From the NCBI GenBank assembly GCA_964019165.1, contig OZ025272.1:13588031-13652030 (forward strand): 64,000 nucleotides of DNA. The letters are read 5' to 3'. This stretch comes from Mastigias papua (Eukaryota > Cnidaria > Scyphozoa > Rhizostomeae > Mastigiidae). The notes below the pieces were generated by a model. It had not been told where the DNA came from and made no database searches. It saw nothing but the letters and a program-made list of their open reading frames with translations. Both the position numbers and the translations under genes were made by a program. The number at the start of each line of letters is the position of its first letter. Position 1 is the first letter of the stretch. Shown piece by piece: positions 36,199 to 50,003 of the stretch.

Positions 36199-37932
36199 AT
36201 GGTTGGGCTTGTATTTCATCGTGCCCATGGGAGCAATATTGAATTGTTACAAAATAAGCAAGTTGCACGAAGATATCGCAGTTTTGCAAACGCAATCGCT
36301 TTTTCGCACAGGCCTTTGGCACCTGGAGAAACTTTCCTTTTTGAAATTGAGGAGCAAGAGCTTGGATGGGCCGGCCACATTCGGTGTGGAGTGACTATTC
36401 ACAACCCGAGAAAGCTCTCATCACTGCCACAGTATCTTTTGCCTGACTTCGCGCAGCTGAACGATGGGAAATGTTGCTCATGGGTGTATGCAATTAAGCC
36501 ATCAGACGAAATGCCCTTTGGCGATGAATTCAACGGTGTTGCTTCTCCAGGTATAAGGTACAATGAGCAATTTGTAAAAAGCTCTAAACTAAATTGGAAC
36601 TTGTTAAAAGGAAGTGACAATTTATTGCCTACTGACGTTGGTAGTAGGATTGGTATTCATGTAACCGCACATGGTGAACTTTTCTTTTTTGTTAATGGTC
36701 TTCAATTTGGACCTTTTACAACAGATATACCTATTCAATGCAACGAAGTTTTTGCTGTGGTTGATCTGTATGGAATTACAAAACAAATTAAAGTTCTACA
36801 AGTAGAAGGTAAGACTTTGCCCTACTGAAAGGCCCAGTTTGCGGTACCTGTTTGATTTTTGGCTTAGAAAGCACAACCAGTTTATTTATTTTCTGTTGTT
36901 TCTCAGCGTGAAAGGTTGTGTACCGAACAGCATGCACGTCAGCAGAGCAATTTTACTTCATTATTATCGTTATGTCAGTTGGAAAATATTCAAATTAACC
37001 AAATAAACCACGCCCTGTCGCCTTCCAACAACTTACCACTCCCATTTCTGGTGTGCATTATCATCTGTGACAAAAAATCCCGAGTGTGCTTTTGCCAAAT
37101 TATACAGTTAGGTCCAGCTAGTATGGTCAGGATCTTTTCCAAACAATTCCTTTACATCATATATTATTTACCCCTAGCTGTTTGTGCATGCACATACTAA
37201 ATGTAAATAGTATTGCAAAGGCTTGGAAATTTCGTGTTGTTACCAAATTACTTCTAAAGTTAACTATATTGCATGACCCAAAGAATTGTTGAATACTCTG
37301 AAGACTGAGCATCTATCTTCTGAGCTGTTACTCAGTGTTTTGTAAGAAACAAATATATAGAATGTGTGAGGCTCAAATCAGGAAAACATTAAGAAATATT
37401 TGGTAGTCACAGGCAGACTGAACTTCAAAAAGTAAATGTGAATAAATTGTTTTTGATAATGAACAACCTTATTAAACTAGAAACATGCTTATCATTACAG
37501 ATATTTCACTTTGCATGCACTGTAGCAATAAAAGTCGTTCATGAAATCAACTGAAACTTTGAATTTCTCAATCACCTGCAAGAAGTCTAAGAAACATATG
37601 AGAAATATTCAAGGGTGGATTTGACAACATGTTAAAAAATACCAAACAGAAAGCAGAAAGTTTGTTTCATGTTTAAAGAATGTTTAGCTTTCTCTTGATT
37701 ATTCAAACTCAAGTTGAATATTTGACTTGAAACTGAAGTAGCTGTCACTAGTATATTGCAGATTTTTCACAAGAAACAGATCTTATACCATCAACCCACA
37801 TGTTTCTCAATACCATGTCAAATCCAGTCCTAAACATCTCTTAATTGTCTCTTTATATTCTTCAACTGTCCAATGATACCAGCAACTTAGATGAGACAAC
37901 TATGAGATGAAAAATAGAACATTCAGGGCCTG

Positions 37933-37969
<37 letters not shown>

Positions 37970-38214
37970 GTCAATTTTGGTTGGAGCCTCTTGATTCTTA
38001 TATACTTGTTTCTTAAAGAGAATTGCTTAGTAGGATATTAGTTCCAATATATCCATATCTTCATCATCTAAACACTGCATTTTCATCATCTTTATTTGCA
38101 GTTCCAAGTCTGGAGGAATTCTCTAGTGCTGTAATCAAGCAGAGTATGACAGATAAACAAATTTCTGCATTGAATATCCCAGCAAAGGTTCTTGAAAGGC
38201 TGCAATCATATTAA
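36199..38214 (+). CDS. NEURL2: Neuralized-like protein 2 (NHR + SOCS box)
   Basis: Substrate receptor of a Cullin-5/Elongin BC ubiquitin ligase; the vertebrate member (Ozz) acts in muscle, so the role here is open. Two exons: 36199-36808 and 38102-38214, phase 1, 240 residues (human 285). Exon 1 is one NHR domain: FHRAHGSNIELLQNKQVARR, AFSHRPLAPGETFLFEIEE, LGWAGHIRCGVTIHNP, LPDFAQLNDGKCCSWVYAI, SRIGIHVTAHGELFFFVNG, FAVVDLYGITKQIKV. Exon 2 gives VPSLEEFSSAVIKQSM then ALNIPAKVLERL, matching the position and pattern of the human SOCS box (GLPSLQTLCRLVIQRSM). The protein ends at TAA 38212-38214. The intron (36809-38101) holds TAAGAAAC-rich repeats and a (TA)n run. Confidence 0.92.
37936..37966. 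repeat. (TA)n microsatellite in NEURL2 intron
   Basis: About 31 bases of TA repeat, roughly 135 bases upstream of the exon 2 acceptor. Confidence 0.95.
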
Positions 38215-38832
38215 TGATTGCTGTTGATGATTACATTAGGTAATCTTTTTTCTTCTCAACTCGGGTAAAGAACTTAACAACTGATCATGCAAAGGCCAGG
38301 TAGCATGGCACTGATGGACTGAATGGTGACTGAGGGTTGGGCCTGGTATTGAAGGGATATGGAAGCATTTGGAAGTGCTTGTAGACAACAGTTGTTGTAC
38401 TTATGCACCAACCAGTTCCTGGTCCCAGGTGCCAAAGAAGAATCAAAGTGATTGTGAATATACCATTGTAGGAATATCAGATTTTCATAGCAGAAGCTGA
38501 CAAATTGGCATCTTTGCCTCTCTAATAGATCAAATATTGACTGTGAAGGCAAATCCATGATAAATGAGCACAATTTCTACACATTGTTTTTTTAATTTTG
38601 TCATATTATCAGCTTCAGGTTCAGTGCTGCTACCCTTAAACATTAAACATTTGGCTAGATTTAGTTAGACTAGATGAAGCCTTAAGTTACTCATGTTAGC
38701 TTTGGAATAATCTGTATCATTAAAATAGTAGCCATGTAGGCTGTAGTTGAGCTTCAAAGCTACAAGTGGAATATTTTACTCTTAAACAGGGACAGGATTG
38801 GAGTTCACACAGATAGACAAACAAACAAATAA

Positions 38833-38958
<126 letters not shown>

Positions 38959-38959
38959 A

Positions 38960-41900
38960 GTCTAGTATGTGTGAGAGTGTTGATTCCTAGAGCCACCAGT
39001 AAGAGTTGTTTAAAATTTTCTGTTTTATCCAGGTTTGATAAAACGTTATCTCAATCAGAGTATCATGTAACTGATCCTAATTTCTTGCATACCATTACAA
39101 AGAAATTTTCATCTTGGATCTTTTGTGATATTATTTATGTTCTCATTAGATTATTGCATATGATTTCGAAAGGGAAATATGCATGATGCTTTAATTCCTT
39201 CCGCTCTGTCTATAAGTTGTTTTGCATTCAAGACACGTGTGTGAATTAATTGTACGTGTCTCCTCATTAAGGAAGGACATTGACTGTATCATGAGTACAG
39301 TTCGTAGTAAGTTGACTTTAACTATTGTCAATGGGTGTCAAAAGGTTATGCCAGAGTAAAAGACAACAAATCAATTACAGAGTCGCCTAATGCCGATTGT
39401 GTGGGTATATTTGGAGCCAAAGCATATGACCAGACATGCGGTATGGCAATCACGCATGCTTTTGTAACATAGAGTTTGACCTTGTTTTATTATAGTTACT
39501 TTGAATTGGTAGTTGTTTTTCGTGGTTGTGGAAGTTATTTGAGCTAGACCCCCACCCCAACCCCACCCCCAGAAAGGAACGTATTTAATTGCTGCTTCAG
39601 CTCCACTGTGTTTAATTCAAGGAACGCGCTTCTTCCGTGGCGTTTCAGTATGCTGGGTTTTGCATTTATCCCTTTGAGGAATTGATAATTAATTATCCTT
39701 GTGAGGTGTCTAGCGTCTTTCATTTCGCAACAATAGCTATATCATAATGCTTAACCTGCCTGGTAGCAGTGTAAAGTTAATCTGTTTAATAGTGTAACAG
39801 TGTGGAAATATGAAAAAGCAATACCATTAACCATTAGAAAGAACATATATAATGAAAGGAAAAGAGAAAGAAACGTTTTTGCATATCTCATCACATCCTT
39901 TTACTAACCTCGCCTTAAGTTGGAACAATAATGTGTCCCCGAGACCAACTTCGTTCGTACAGACAGTTGCTGATTCGCCATTTTCCATTTCTCTTCCCGC
40001 CCCCCCCCCTGAACAATGTTGACCTTTGCGTTAGAAATATCTTTATAAGGGAAGCGTCATAAAGTGTAGAAATGACCGGGATGGAATAGGTTTCCATAAC
40101 ATGAAGTTTATATAGTCCAATGCAAGAAAGAAAAGGTTACTATGTCTCAGTGTAAGTACCTTCAAATAGAATTGCATAGCTCTTAAAGTCTCCGATTTCT
40201 TGAAAACAAGAATGAAAGTACTAGTAGATACCAGATTAAAGTGACCTTGACGTCAGTGACCGTGCCAAAGAACTTTTGAGTGTGAAGGGTGTAGAACAGA
40301 AATTGACAGGTTTGAAAAAGGCGCCATGACTACCTATCAGCCATGATCGTTATGCCAACTTTCACCGACAGGCCAAGATATTACCGACGGCTTTAAATAA
40401 TTAACAAAATGCTAATTATTATAATAACAGCTAATGCTGAGAGTTTGTAGCCTGAAGTAGTCGAGGTGATGCTTAAATTCATGAAATTTTCGCGCTAGTT
40501 TAAATTTAGCGCATTGTTTTTCGCGTATTCAATTTTCGCACACCTTGATACCACGTACATTTAATTTTCGTTCGCTCACCATAACGGGGAAAATGATATA
40601 AGAGACTTCATATGGGACTCTACCAATATATTTCACATTTGTCATACACCTTTAGACCTGTTTACAGAAATGGATCATTTGCTGTGCCTGTTTGTTCGTC
40701 GTAGGATTTATCGATTTTGGATTTACGCCAACTAGACATAATTTAAGGATGATATTTTGTGAATCATTGTGGGGCTTTGGAAGTTCGTGTACGAGATACA
40801 CAACCAAGAGCCTCACCGATTCCGAAGAGAATGCTAGATATCCTAGTAACATTGATAGCAAAGACAGGCACCTCAAACATTGAGATTTTTTTAAAATGAA
40901 GACATTGTTAGAAGATTTTACATCGAGCCAGACCGCATAGTAAAATATGAAGATAGTGACGAAGACGATGAGTTCTTTAGTGCTGAGGAAGTGGCTTCAT
41001 ATCAAATAGAACAAACGCAAGAAGAAGAAAATACGATAAAGGAAAGGTCCACAAATGATCTCGTGATTATAAATAATTGGGTTTGACTACTTGTTGTCTT
41101 TGGAAAGAAGCATATATCGAACAATACCTTCTGAAAGGATACATTTCACACACATCAAACAATGGAGCAGCAGAATGCGCTAGAATCAAGTATTTTCGCG
41201 CAACCAATTGTAACCGGTCCAAAAAGAAGTACGGATATGAAGTAATGACAATAATTATAAAATTAACATGAAATTCTTTAAAGTTAATTTTTGCAAATTT
41301 TTTCATGAATAAATCTAATTAAGACGAACTATTTACAGCAACACTCTAAAACAAGTAAAATACAAGGAAATTGTTAAAAAAAGGAGAACGAGGATTACAA
41401 GTGGAATATAATGTCTCAATTATTTGCATATTTGACAGTTGCAGTCCTCTCCACTCCAACCTCTTGAGCGTTTCTTAAAAAGGAGCAGACGGAGGCTGTG
41501 CTGTTCATGTCATCTGAAGGTAGCTCCATAGGATACTGCCTCAAAAGACTATACTATCATTTCTGTATCTAGAAGTGCTAGTTTGAGACAATTTAACAGG
41601 TCCTTTGATCGTAAATCATATGAAACGAGGCTTGTTATCGATAACTACAATACTTTCAGGTCATGCTGTTCCCTGTGCCATTTCGAAGTCAATCTCAATG
41701 CAATATGGAGCAGAGAAGGAGGGAAAGAAGTCTACTTCTATAATTTATACGAGCAGATTTTATTCGTGCTTAGGTTCGATGTTGCATAATCATGGATGAA
41801 CCAGGGGCGTTCCGAGGTAGAGGATGTGGACTGTCACACCCCCCTTACTTTTCACAGAACGTACTACTTTGACTCGTATTTGAAAGATGTCATACCATGA

Positions 41901-42135
41901 AAGTTGACCGTGGCCTGTCGGTGCCATGTCGAGCCTGTTAGTAAATTTCTTTTGCTACACTCCCCCCCCCCACAAACTCAAGATTTCTTCGGCACACCAG
42001 TGGTAAGAGCAGATCCATAGGCACAGGCTTCACACCTGCACCATTTGGAATCGGGTCCATGTGTTTACAGGGGAGCTGTCTACATCAAATCCAAATGGAC
42101 CCGCTCTTGTATGCGCAAAGTTTTAGTCTTCATTT
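38960..42135. other. Gene-poor stretch with one acidic frame
   Basis: No recognisable gene. The one item of note is a plus-strand frame at about 40915-41085 rich in Asp/Glu, described under findings. Homopurine/homopyrimidine C-tracts occur near 39548-39572, 40000-40010 and 41964-41974, the last in a segment that looks repeat-derived. Confidence 0.35.
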
Positions 42136-42141
42136 CCCATT

Positions 42142-42196
42142 TCATCTCATCTCATCTCATCTCATCTCATCTCATCTCATCCCATCGCATCTCATT
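42142..42196 (+). repeat. (CTCAT)n microsatellite, LINE tail
   Basis: About eleven CTCAT units with two imperfect ones at the end (CCCAT, CGCAT). It directly adjoins the 3' end of the minus-strand LINE, so as ATGAG repeats it probably represents the LINE's 3' tail and later expansion. Confidence 0.9.
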
Positions 42197-42199
42197 TAA

Positions 42200-43830
42200 T
42201 AATAATATAGAGAGGTGGCCCTTTAGCCGTAGCTGATTTTAAAGGGGCCTCTCACTTACAAGTACTTAAATTAATAAATAAAAATTTATAAAAATACTGT
42301 ATGTTTTCAATTGCTAAAAATCACATAGAACATATACGATAGGAAGCGCCAAAGCTCAAATAATACACTGATTAAATACATAGAGATTTAAAGCGATTTG
42401 TGGAGGGTGCCTGTGTTTGTTTGCCTTGGTAAACTATTCCAAACTTTAGCACCCCTATACGAGAAGCATTTCTGCCCATTTGATGTTGTTTTCTTTTGGT
42501 GTCTGCAAATCAGTGTCAGTGTTTTTAATGCTATTTGAGGAAGAGTATGAGCTTCTCGTAAAAAGGTCGTTCAAATATTCACATGCAAAGTTATTGACAG
42601 ATTTCAATGTCATTGTTTTAAGTTCATTCTTGATCATCACTGGTTTCCCAACCCAAACTCTGAATTAGGGGCCCTTTGGACATCATAGCTGCTATTTGTC
42701 ACAATGCGGGCTACTCGATTTTGTAGTTTTTGTAATCTATCAATTTCAGTTTTCCCACAACACCCTCAAACTGAGCAGCAGTATCTAAAGTGGGACTATA
42801 TAATGCTCCTATAGAGGGTCTTAAAGCTTTCAGAGTGGAATAAATGTTTAGAATAGTTTAAGATCCGTAATGCTCTGGAAACTTTAGCTGAAATAAATTG
42901 GATTTGTTCTTTCCAATTAAGAGTATTGTTTACGCCTGGATATTTTATATGAGGGGTAGCTTCAATATTTCTCCCTCTGATTTCCAGAGCCAACTTTACA
43001 TCACTTTCTAGAAAGCGTTTTTGCTTTTGATTTGACGCAATCAGTATAGATATGGTTTTGACAACATTTAAGGAGAGTTTGTTCACTCGCAATCAGGAAT
43101 CTAAGAGTTGGACTTCTTCGTTCAAAGCTCCGTTCAGCATTGTTAAATCTTTTGATCTGTAGCATAGACTAGCATCATTAGCGCACACAGAAACGGATGA
43201 GCCATTTAATGCATGCGGCAAAATGTTGATGTACAATAGAAAGAAAAGTGGTCCTAGGCATGATCATTGGGGTACCCCAGTCTAAAAAGCCTCGATTTTG
43301 GAATCTACCCTATAAATCCAGCAAAGTTGCCTCATGGTACTAAGATATGATTTAAACCAAGACAGTTCACGATTTTCTACATCATAATGCTCTAATTTCT
43401 GGCATAGAATGCTATGATCGACTGTATCAAATGCTATTTTGAGGTCTTTAGACACAAGTCCTGTTACTTCTCCACTACCCATTGCATCGTACCAATTTTC
43501 ACAATGTTTAGTAAGCAGTTTGTAGTAGAATGTAACGCTCTAAATTGGTAAATGGATTGGTAAGTGGATTGGTAAGTGGAAAGGAAACAATTTTCTTTAA
43601 GATATCCGTAAAACTGGTTATATATTAGCGTCTCAAATATTCTCGAAAGTACTGGCTAGACTGAAATAGGACGATAGTTAGACTTTTCAGTCTTGTCACC
43701 ATCTTTGAAAATTGGTGCTCTTCTAGCTATTTTCCATACATCAGGGAACAGGCTAGTTTCAATTGAAGTATTGAAAATCAAAGCGAGAGAATTTTTGGCG
43801 ATGAATGCATCATGGAATACAACCAGCTCT
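42200..43830 (-). mobile_element. Degenerate CR1/Jockey-like LINE with reverse transcriptase
   Basis: Minus-strand translation, across several stops and shifts, gives the RT blocks in order: SLFPDVWKIARRAPIFKDGD then KTEKSNYRPISV (about 43760-43660), FRALHST, LKIAFDTVDHSIL with FKSYLS (43440-43360), GVPQ-like sequence near 43270, NKLSLNVVKT (43085-43055), IKYPGVNNTLNWKEQI (in place of the usual IKYLGV) and, further on, FACEYLNDLFTRSSY with a tail at 42640-42455. The terminal GGCC-rich block lies near 42250-42225, followed by the (CTCAT)n tail. The YADD catalytic region near 43200 is decayed. The 5' part (ORF1, endonuclease) is missing. Confidence 0.88.
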
Positions 43831-43872
43831 TAATCATTTTAAGTATGAGCTGACTATATTCCATGATGCATT
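43803..43872. repeat. Short inverted repeat at LINE 5' edge
   Basis: Arms AATGCATCATGGAATA (43804-43819) and its exact reverse complement (43857-43872), with a 37-base loop. It marks the edge of recognisable LINE sequence and may have formed at the 5' junction during insertion. Confidence 0.75.
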
Positions 43873-43879
43873 ACGAATT

Positions 43880-46800
43880 AGTGTTATTTCCAATGGATCA
43901 TAATTCATTTAGTTGATGATTGGAGTTGTCAAGCCTTATCTACTCTCATTTAGTCAGATATTTTCACTACGTGCTACACGTTCAATCTCTCATATGTTTT
44001 GGAAATTTCAGCTGCATGGTTTAACTACTGTGACTGCAATATATCATACGTGCATCAAATGGTATTGCTTCTTATCCCGCTATGATTATCACTTCCAGCT
44101 TCTTGCTTAAATCATGAGACTAAAGAAGCGCTAGAATAGAAAAATAATAGCTATGATATTTGCTATTTCCACTATTCTGCGGCAAATTGGCTCTAATTTC
44201 TAAACCCGCATAACTAGAATATTGATACTTCGTAGAGAACTGCTGTTAGTAGGCATGAAAACAAGCCTTAAAAATCATCTGCTCGTGCACGTGCTTTAAT
44301 GTTATATTCCTGTTTTAAGCATGAGGGTCGAGAGGCAAAATTCTATCGTCATGGAACCTCAATCCCGTCCTCACGTGTATCATCTCAGATTATCACTTTT
44401 TCATGCAATGCTAGTATCTTTCACCGTTATTACCATTTGGGGGTATTAGGCTGAAACACTGTTATGTAATCTGCACGCAACTCTCTCAGCGTTTGCAATC
44501 ATTTACCTATGGCTTACTATTGTAAGAATTTCAAGGGATTTCTCGTGCCAGATGCGACCACGCAATGTTCCTACAGTAAACTCACGGCTCACTCGAGCCC
44601 CCGATTACTCGAAAATTCGCCAAGTCTTACTGATATTCAATTACCCTTAAACGCTGCACAACACTTTCCAACAAAACTACTTCCCAATAACGCGAACATT
44701 CGCTGTCTCTGACCATTTTTGATACAATATGAGCTATTTTCTCTCAATGACTGAAGCTTCTAACAATGAGAAGGGCAGAATAACAGCAATATATAACCCA
44801 TTAGTGTCTTTTTCTTATTTGATCAAATCAAGCTGCTGTTGTTTCAAAGCTGATACTTATATCTTCAATCCCAAAATATGCAAACAACAAGAAACAACTA
44901 TTTTTCTCCACCCCCAAGATTACATCTCCTACTATTTACTATAGCGATACATTCAGCTTCACTAGTATATCTCCAAGGAGCTCCAACAAATGGCTACTTT
45001 TCATAAAGTTCAAGTTATCTAGAACCTAGATAACTCTTTTCTTTGGCCTTAGCATTCGAGTTAGCGTGATTTAGCTTCTGTAGATATATTCAGCCGCTTC
45101 CCCATAGCGAGTGGGCGTTTCTTTAAACAAATAGCATCAATACTGAGAGAACACTGAAGTTATGGTGTAAATGAGTGAGGAAGTAAAAATTTTGAATTAT
45201 TCTCAGGCTTCAATAGTTTTGAAGCTATCCACGTGAACTTTAATATGATAAATAGGATTTGACACCCCCTGGAAAAAGATTCAATCTGCAAATCTTTACG
45301 AAATGTTACACTAGTTGGCAGCATCTTTTCAAGTTTCACCGAGATAGCCCGAGGCTGTGAGGAAATCTTGAAACCTAAGGAGATGCAGATGCTGACCAAA
45401 AAGAACCTAGAGAACTGTATTCGAATAAACACAACCGTCATATCAAGATCATCAACTGAATTTTATTACTTTATAGTTACTATTCTTTGTCCAAGTATTG
45501 CTGCACTTTTTACCAGATTTTATCATCTGTGCTTCGTGCTTACGAGTTCATCTAAGGAGGAGTTATTTGCACACTTACCGTGGGAATCTAACAGATTACT
45601 GAGAGATGCTAGGATTATAATAGAAAACCAACAGCTATTTGGCAGGTAGGCCTTTACAATAATCGTGCAAAAGCGTTGTACAATGGGTTTCCAATGAGGT
45701 CCTCTTGTTTCATGTGAAAAAGTCACTGTAAACCATTGCAATACTGACCCTCAATCATGGACACTCACGGTCACATCGTGAGACCAGAAGAGCCTCTATA
45801 ATTTTTATAATTCATTTGTTCAATAAATGTGTCAAAATATGAATCATAACGAGGTTAGAAACCAGAGCTAAGTTCTGCACGAAATAGTTAACTTCATGAC
45901 CTAATTTTCATTATTTAATGATTGCCTGGTAGAGTATCAAGTTCGCTATTGGCTAGCTGCCGCGACTGATATCACGTGATCCAGGGGAGGACTGATGTAA
46001 TCCTGGACTCAGCTGGGTGCTATCAACTTTCGTAACATTATCGCCTGTGCTGGGAATACACATTAGGATTATTTATCTCTCTTCCCAACATGGTAGATCG
46101 TGCCATGGCGAACTTACTTCTAGTGAAAGCCACTCGGCACTACTATCCCATTATGGTAAACAAATTCCCAACATGCGACACAGCCGCCAGCTGTTTTTTG
46201 GATGAATTAATTGCATTATGAAGTTCGTATTTAATCTATCCAATTTACTGAGCAGCGGTTAAGGTGTTTAAAACGTAATTTTCACTTAAAAGTAAAGGCA
46301 TCGTAACCACATCGCGCCATTCGGAATACCAATGGAAAAGAAAGATGGACGCAACGAAAGTTTTTGAATTGGAATGTTCTTATGTCATTCCATATTCAAA
46401 TCCTTCAATGTCAGGTCATTATCTTAAATTTTTTATTCTAAGCTTATTAGTGTTGTTTTTAGATTACAGAATGCAAAATTTCACCGTGAATTTCCAACCC
46501 AAGAAGATCAGTGTTAACTGGTAACCTCCAGACCGCACCTGTTTTCAAGCACTATCTACCTTTGGGAGCATTTCTACATTTCCACTTGCGCGCATGTCCT
46601 ATTCCCATACAAACATTGAAGCTGGACAAGATTTTTGCTTGGTTTTGAAGCTGATTAGAAGAGGCCTTGGCTTCTATTTCTGCAGTTGTCTAAAATCGCT
46701 CATTGAATCATCTACAATAAATTGTCTGGAAATCTTTTAGCAAACAGCACTTTTGTTCCTTGTAGTTATAATACAGAGTCCCCAGCAAAAGGAATTTGAT
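43880..46800. other. Intergenic, no gene seen
   Basis: Scattered frames under 100 codons on both strands, none with a recognisable domain, start context or paired splice sites. No large repeat was recognised. Confidence 0.4.
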
Positions 46801-46849
46801 TTATCGTGCCAAGAAATCTTTCATTACATGAACTAGTGGTGGTCTGCTT

Positions 46850-47120
46850 GTAGACATGACACTAGATGAGTTGAATGCTTTGCTGCAATTATTTGCTCTA
46901 GTATCGTGAAACCAGGCAAATTAAATGCATTGAATCAATCACTTCGGGTTTTGAACCATGACACCAGTAGTGATTTGCTTTTGAACTGTGATACAAAAAG
47001 AATTAATTTCATTGATGCAGTGGTGTGTTTTTAAACCTCGGCACCAGATCAGTTGCATGCTTTGCTGCAATTAAGTTTTCGAACTTTACAGTGATTTGCT
47101 TTTTGAACCATGATACCAGG
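46850..47120 (+). repeat. Degenerate tandem repeat
   Basis: Variant units recur: GATGAGTTGAATGCTTTGCT (46865) and GATCAGTTGCATGCTTTGCT (47048), GTGATTTGCTTTTGAAC-type units at about 46970 and 47090, and GACACCAG/GATACCAG/GGCACCAG spacers. It reads as an old, diverged tandem array rather than coding sequence. Confidence 0.5.
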
Positions 47121-49950
47121 CCCGACACGAAAGGGGGCCATGAGAGGAACTATTCTCCATAAAACACTTAGTCGGCAAAACACTAAAACTGCACGATACA
47201 AGAAGAATTGAATGAATTAAGAAGTCACGTGCTTTTTGTTCTATGCTCTTTGTTAGGCCATTATTACATATCAGGCAAGCAACTACGGGGTTTCTGGGAG
47301 TCTAGACTCAGGGGCATAGCAAAATAGGAGTACCGGGGGGTATCCCACACCCAAAACGTAGCTTTTCAGCAAATTAGTAATGTCTTTCGGCAAATGAAAA
47401 CAGTTTCTTGGTGCTACAGAGCTTCTATTGGCGCAATAAAATTGCTTGCAGGTTTCTAACTGTGATTTGTGCGTTTCTGTTTGGAATTGTTTTCCATTGG
47501 TTTATGGCCTCGCCCCAGCTCCAGTACCCTAATGTTAATTATTTTGTCATTTGAGGCCATGGTTGAAGCTGCTCAGTCGGCTTATAAGCACGAGTCAGTT
47601 ATCCCTCTGACGAACAGAGGGTGTCGATTAGCTCTTACTGCCCAGTAGCAGTGTCTAAAGATGGCAGAATACTTAGCAGAATGAAACTTGTCAAAACTCT
47701 GAACAGGTTGAAAATACTGGAAGAAAGATCAGAGCAATTACTCCTAATGGCAAGTGAGAAGGATATCGCTGATAAGATATCAGTGCACAATATAATCAGC
47801 CTCTCGTCTACATTGAAGACAAATTGGAACATAAAGCGTTTCCTAGCAGCAAGTAGAAAACATACACACCATAGATTGGGTCATTTAATCCCGTGCTTTC
47901 TATTATTCCTCTCTTGCCATCACCCACTTTTCATGGAACTTACGCTCTGGGATGAAGCGATTCTCCTTTTCGTCTCTCAGTGAAAGCAACTGTAGAATGT
48001 GCGAGAACTCAGCTTTTGTAAATAGCCTACTTTAAATAACATTAAAGCAAGATTCTGTTAGGAAAATGCTACTTTCCATAGTTTTTTACTCCATAAGAAT
48101 CAAATTTTGAATTTAATTTCCTCAATTTCTTTGCTGATATTTTCGAGAAGATATTGTATGGTTGTCCGAAGTTGCTTTGGTTTTCACTAATCAGGCATGG
48201 TGCCATTGTGGAATGAGAGCTGTAGCCAGAGCTTTTTCCAAGACATGTTCCTCCTCTATGTTTTGCATTTGATTGGAGATTTTTGTAGATCCACGCCTGA
48301 GCTTCATAGCAATCAGCCAAATTGTAATTCGTTTTTAGCTAGCAACCATGGTGGGTCCTCCTGCGTCACTAAACGATGCTATTAAAAGTCCCACAACTTC
48401 CCGCACTTTGTAGGCAAAACTGACTGGCAAAACTGTTTACTGTACTTTTGTTAATTAGATTTGTTTATAATCATTAATAAACTTTTAATGTATCTCCCTT
48501 GTCTGAATCTGAAAATGATTACTCCAAGCTAAATCCTCTTTAAGCAAATTTTAGTGTGCATTTTTGTGAATTAGAGCCTAGTTGTGCTTCTGCATAAGGT
48601 TGTGCCTAGCTTTGCAAAGCATACTTTTCCTAATATTTTAGAAAGGACTTACTCTGTCATGTTTGTTTTCGTACCTTAACGTTTGCGAGATTTTCAGCTC
48701 CATATTATTACTTATCTATCTTCGAGTAAAATGACAAAGAAGATGTACTTTTGCTTGATAGTCTAACATCATCAAAAATTTTATTTGCAATTTTACGGTA
48801 TATATCAAACTGAAGGATTCGGTTGTTTGGATTTTCCAACTTCAATGTTGCCTAGTGCTAGATATCGCATTGCGAAGACTCGCTCACACTTAATCGCTTG
48901 TTTTATGTGAATTTGTCTCCAGTTGAGAAGGGACAAAAGACGAAAAAATGAAATGCTTCAGTTGAGTTATAAAATACCGTGACATTATCTATTCTGTTAA
49001 GTCCACAGGGCTTCGATGCATAATGTTAATGACACAGGCTGCGATCATTGGCTGCGACGCATAATGTTTAGGCTACAAAGCTGCGATGCATTGCAAGTTA
49101 TTGCTATAGTCTTTTAACTCACAGTTATATCGTAGAAAAGTCCACTAGTGTACTGTTCCTCATCTACAAACCGAAAACATCGGCTTCCCATCACAAATAT
49201 CATATCTCAAGGTCTCATGATCTCTGGCAAGCACTGTAATAGTGCAGTGCTTCCTGAATTTATATATTTTATATCACTGGCATTTACAAATTCTTCCATT
49301 CCACTTGGATATTAATTACCGATCTATCATTAAGTAGCAACTCTCAACATTCTGTCGATTGCTGCTCGCTTTCCTCTACCCAAGGGGTTTACTGCATTGT
49401 TATTCGCCAATCCCCAGGACTTCGTATTCCCACACTTACTTTATTTCAGCCTTTTCCTTGTAATTTTTACTATTTATAAGATCTCTACACAACATGCTGG
49501 AATAGTCAATACTGACGGTGGACTCTCCCTAGGTCAGGAATTTCTGTTTACACTGTATGCACATTATTCCTTAATATGAAGTGCTGTTTTCTCGTCATAA
49601 TCTTCGTGTTGAGATTCGTCAAAAATTCTCTGTCTTCTGAAGGATCCTTCAATTTCTAACAATATTTAGAAAGTTATTGAAACATACCAGTTGTATTTGT
49701 TAGTTTTTCATGCAGTTTTTCAGTAACACAAGATTACTGGAATGCACTCCTAGTGACCATAGTGGGTTCTGTATTACGAAACACTTTGTTGGAAAGGCCT
49801 AAATTTTAGATTTGGCAGCACGACTGTTGCCGCTTCACACCTGCACTTAAATGATCCAAGTGACCTTATTAATCCTACCTTTGTTTGCTGCCTTCTGAAA
49901 ATAGTTGGACAACTCAAAAGGGATATACGCTCTAAAGTCAATAGCATACT
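47120..49950. other. Intergenic, no gene seen
   Basis: No supported gene. The largest frame (47621-47983, plus) has no recognisable family, and a minus-strand frame shadows it. A segment near 47330-47350 with GGGG runs looks repeat-derived. Confidence 0.35.
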
Positions 49951-49957
49951 AGAGACT

Positions 49958-50003
49958 GGTTGTGAGTTGCTAGGATACAGGCTGTGAGTTGCTAGGATAC
50001 AGA
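49958..50003 (+). repeat. Tandem duplication of about 22 bp
   Basis: TGTGAGTTGCTAGGATACAG occurs twice in direct succession. A small local duplication of unknown meaning. Confidence 0.85.

Noticed and set aside
47621..47983. 120-codon plus-strand frame, basic and Leu-rich
   Set aside because: No recognisable domain and a shadow frame on the other strand. A helix-rich chance frame is as likely as a gene.
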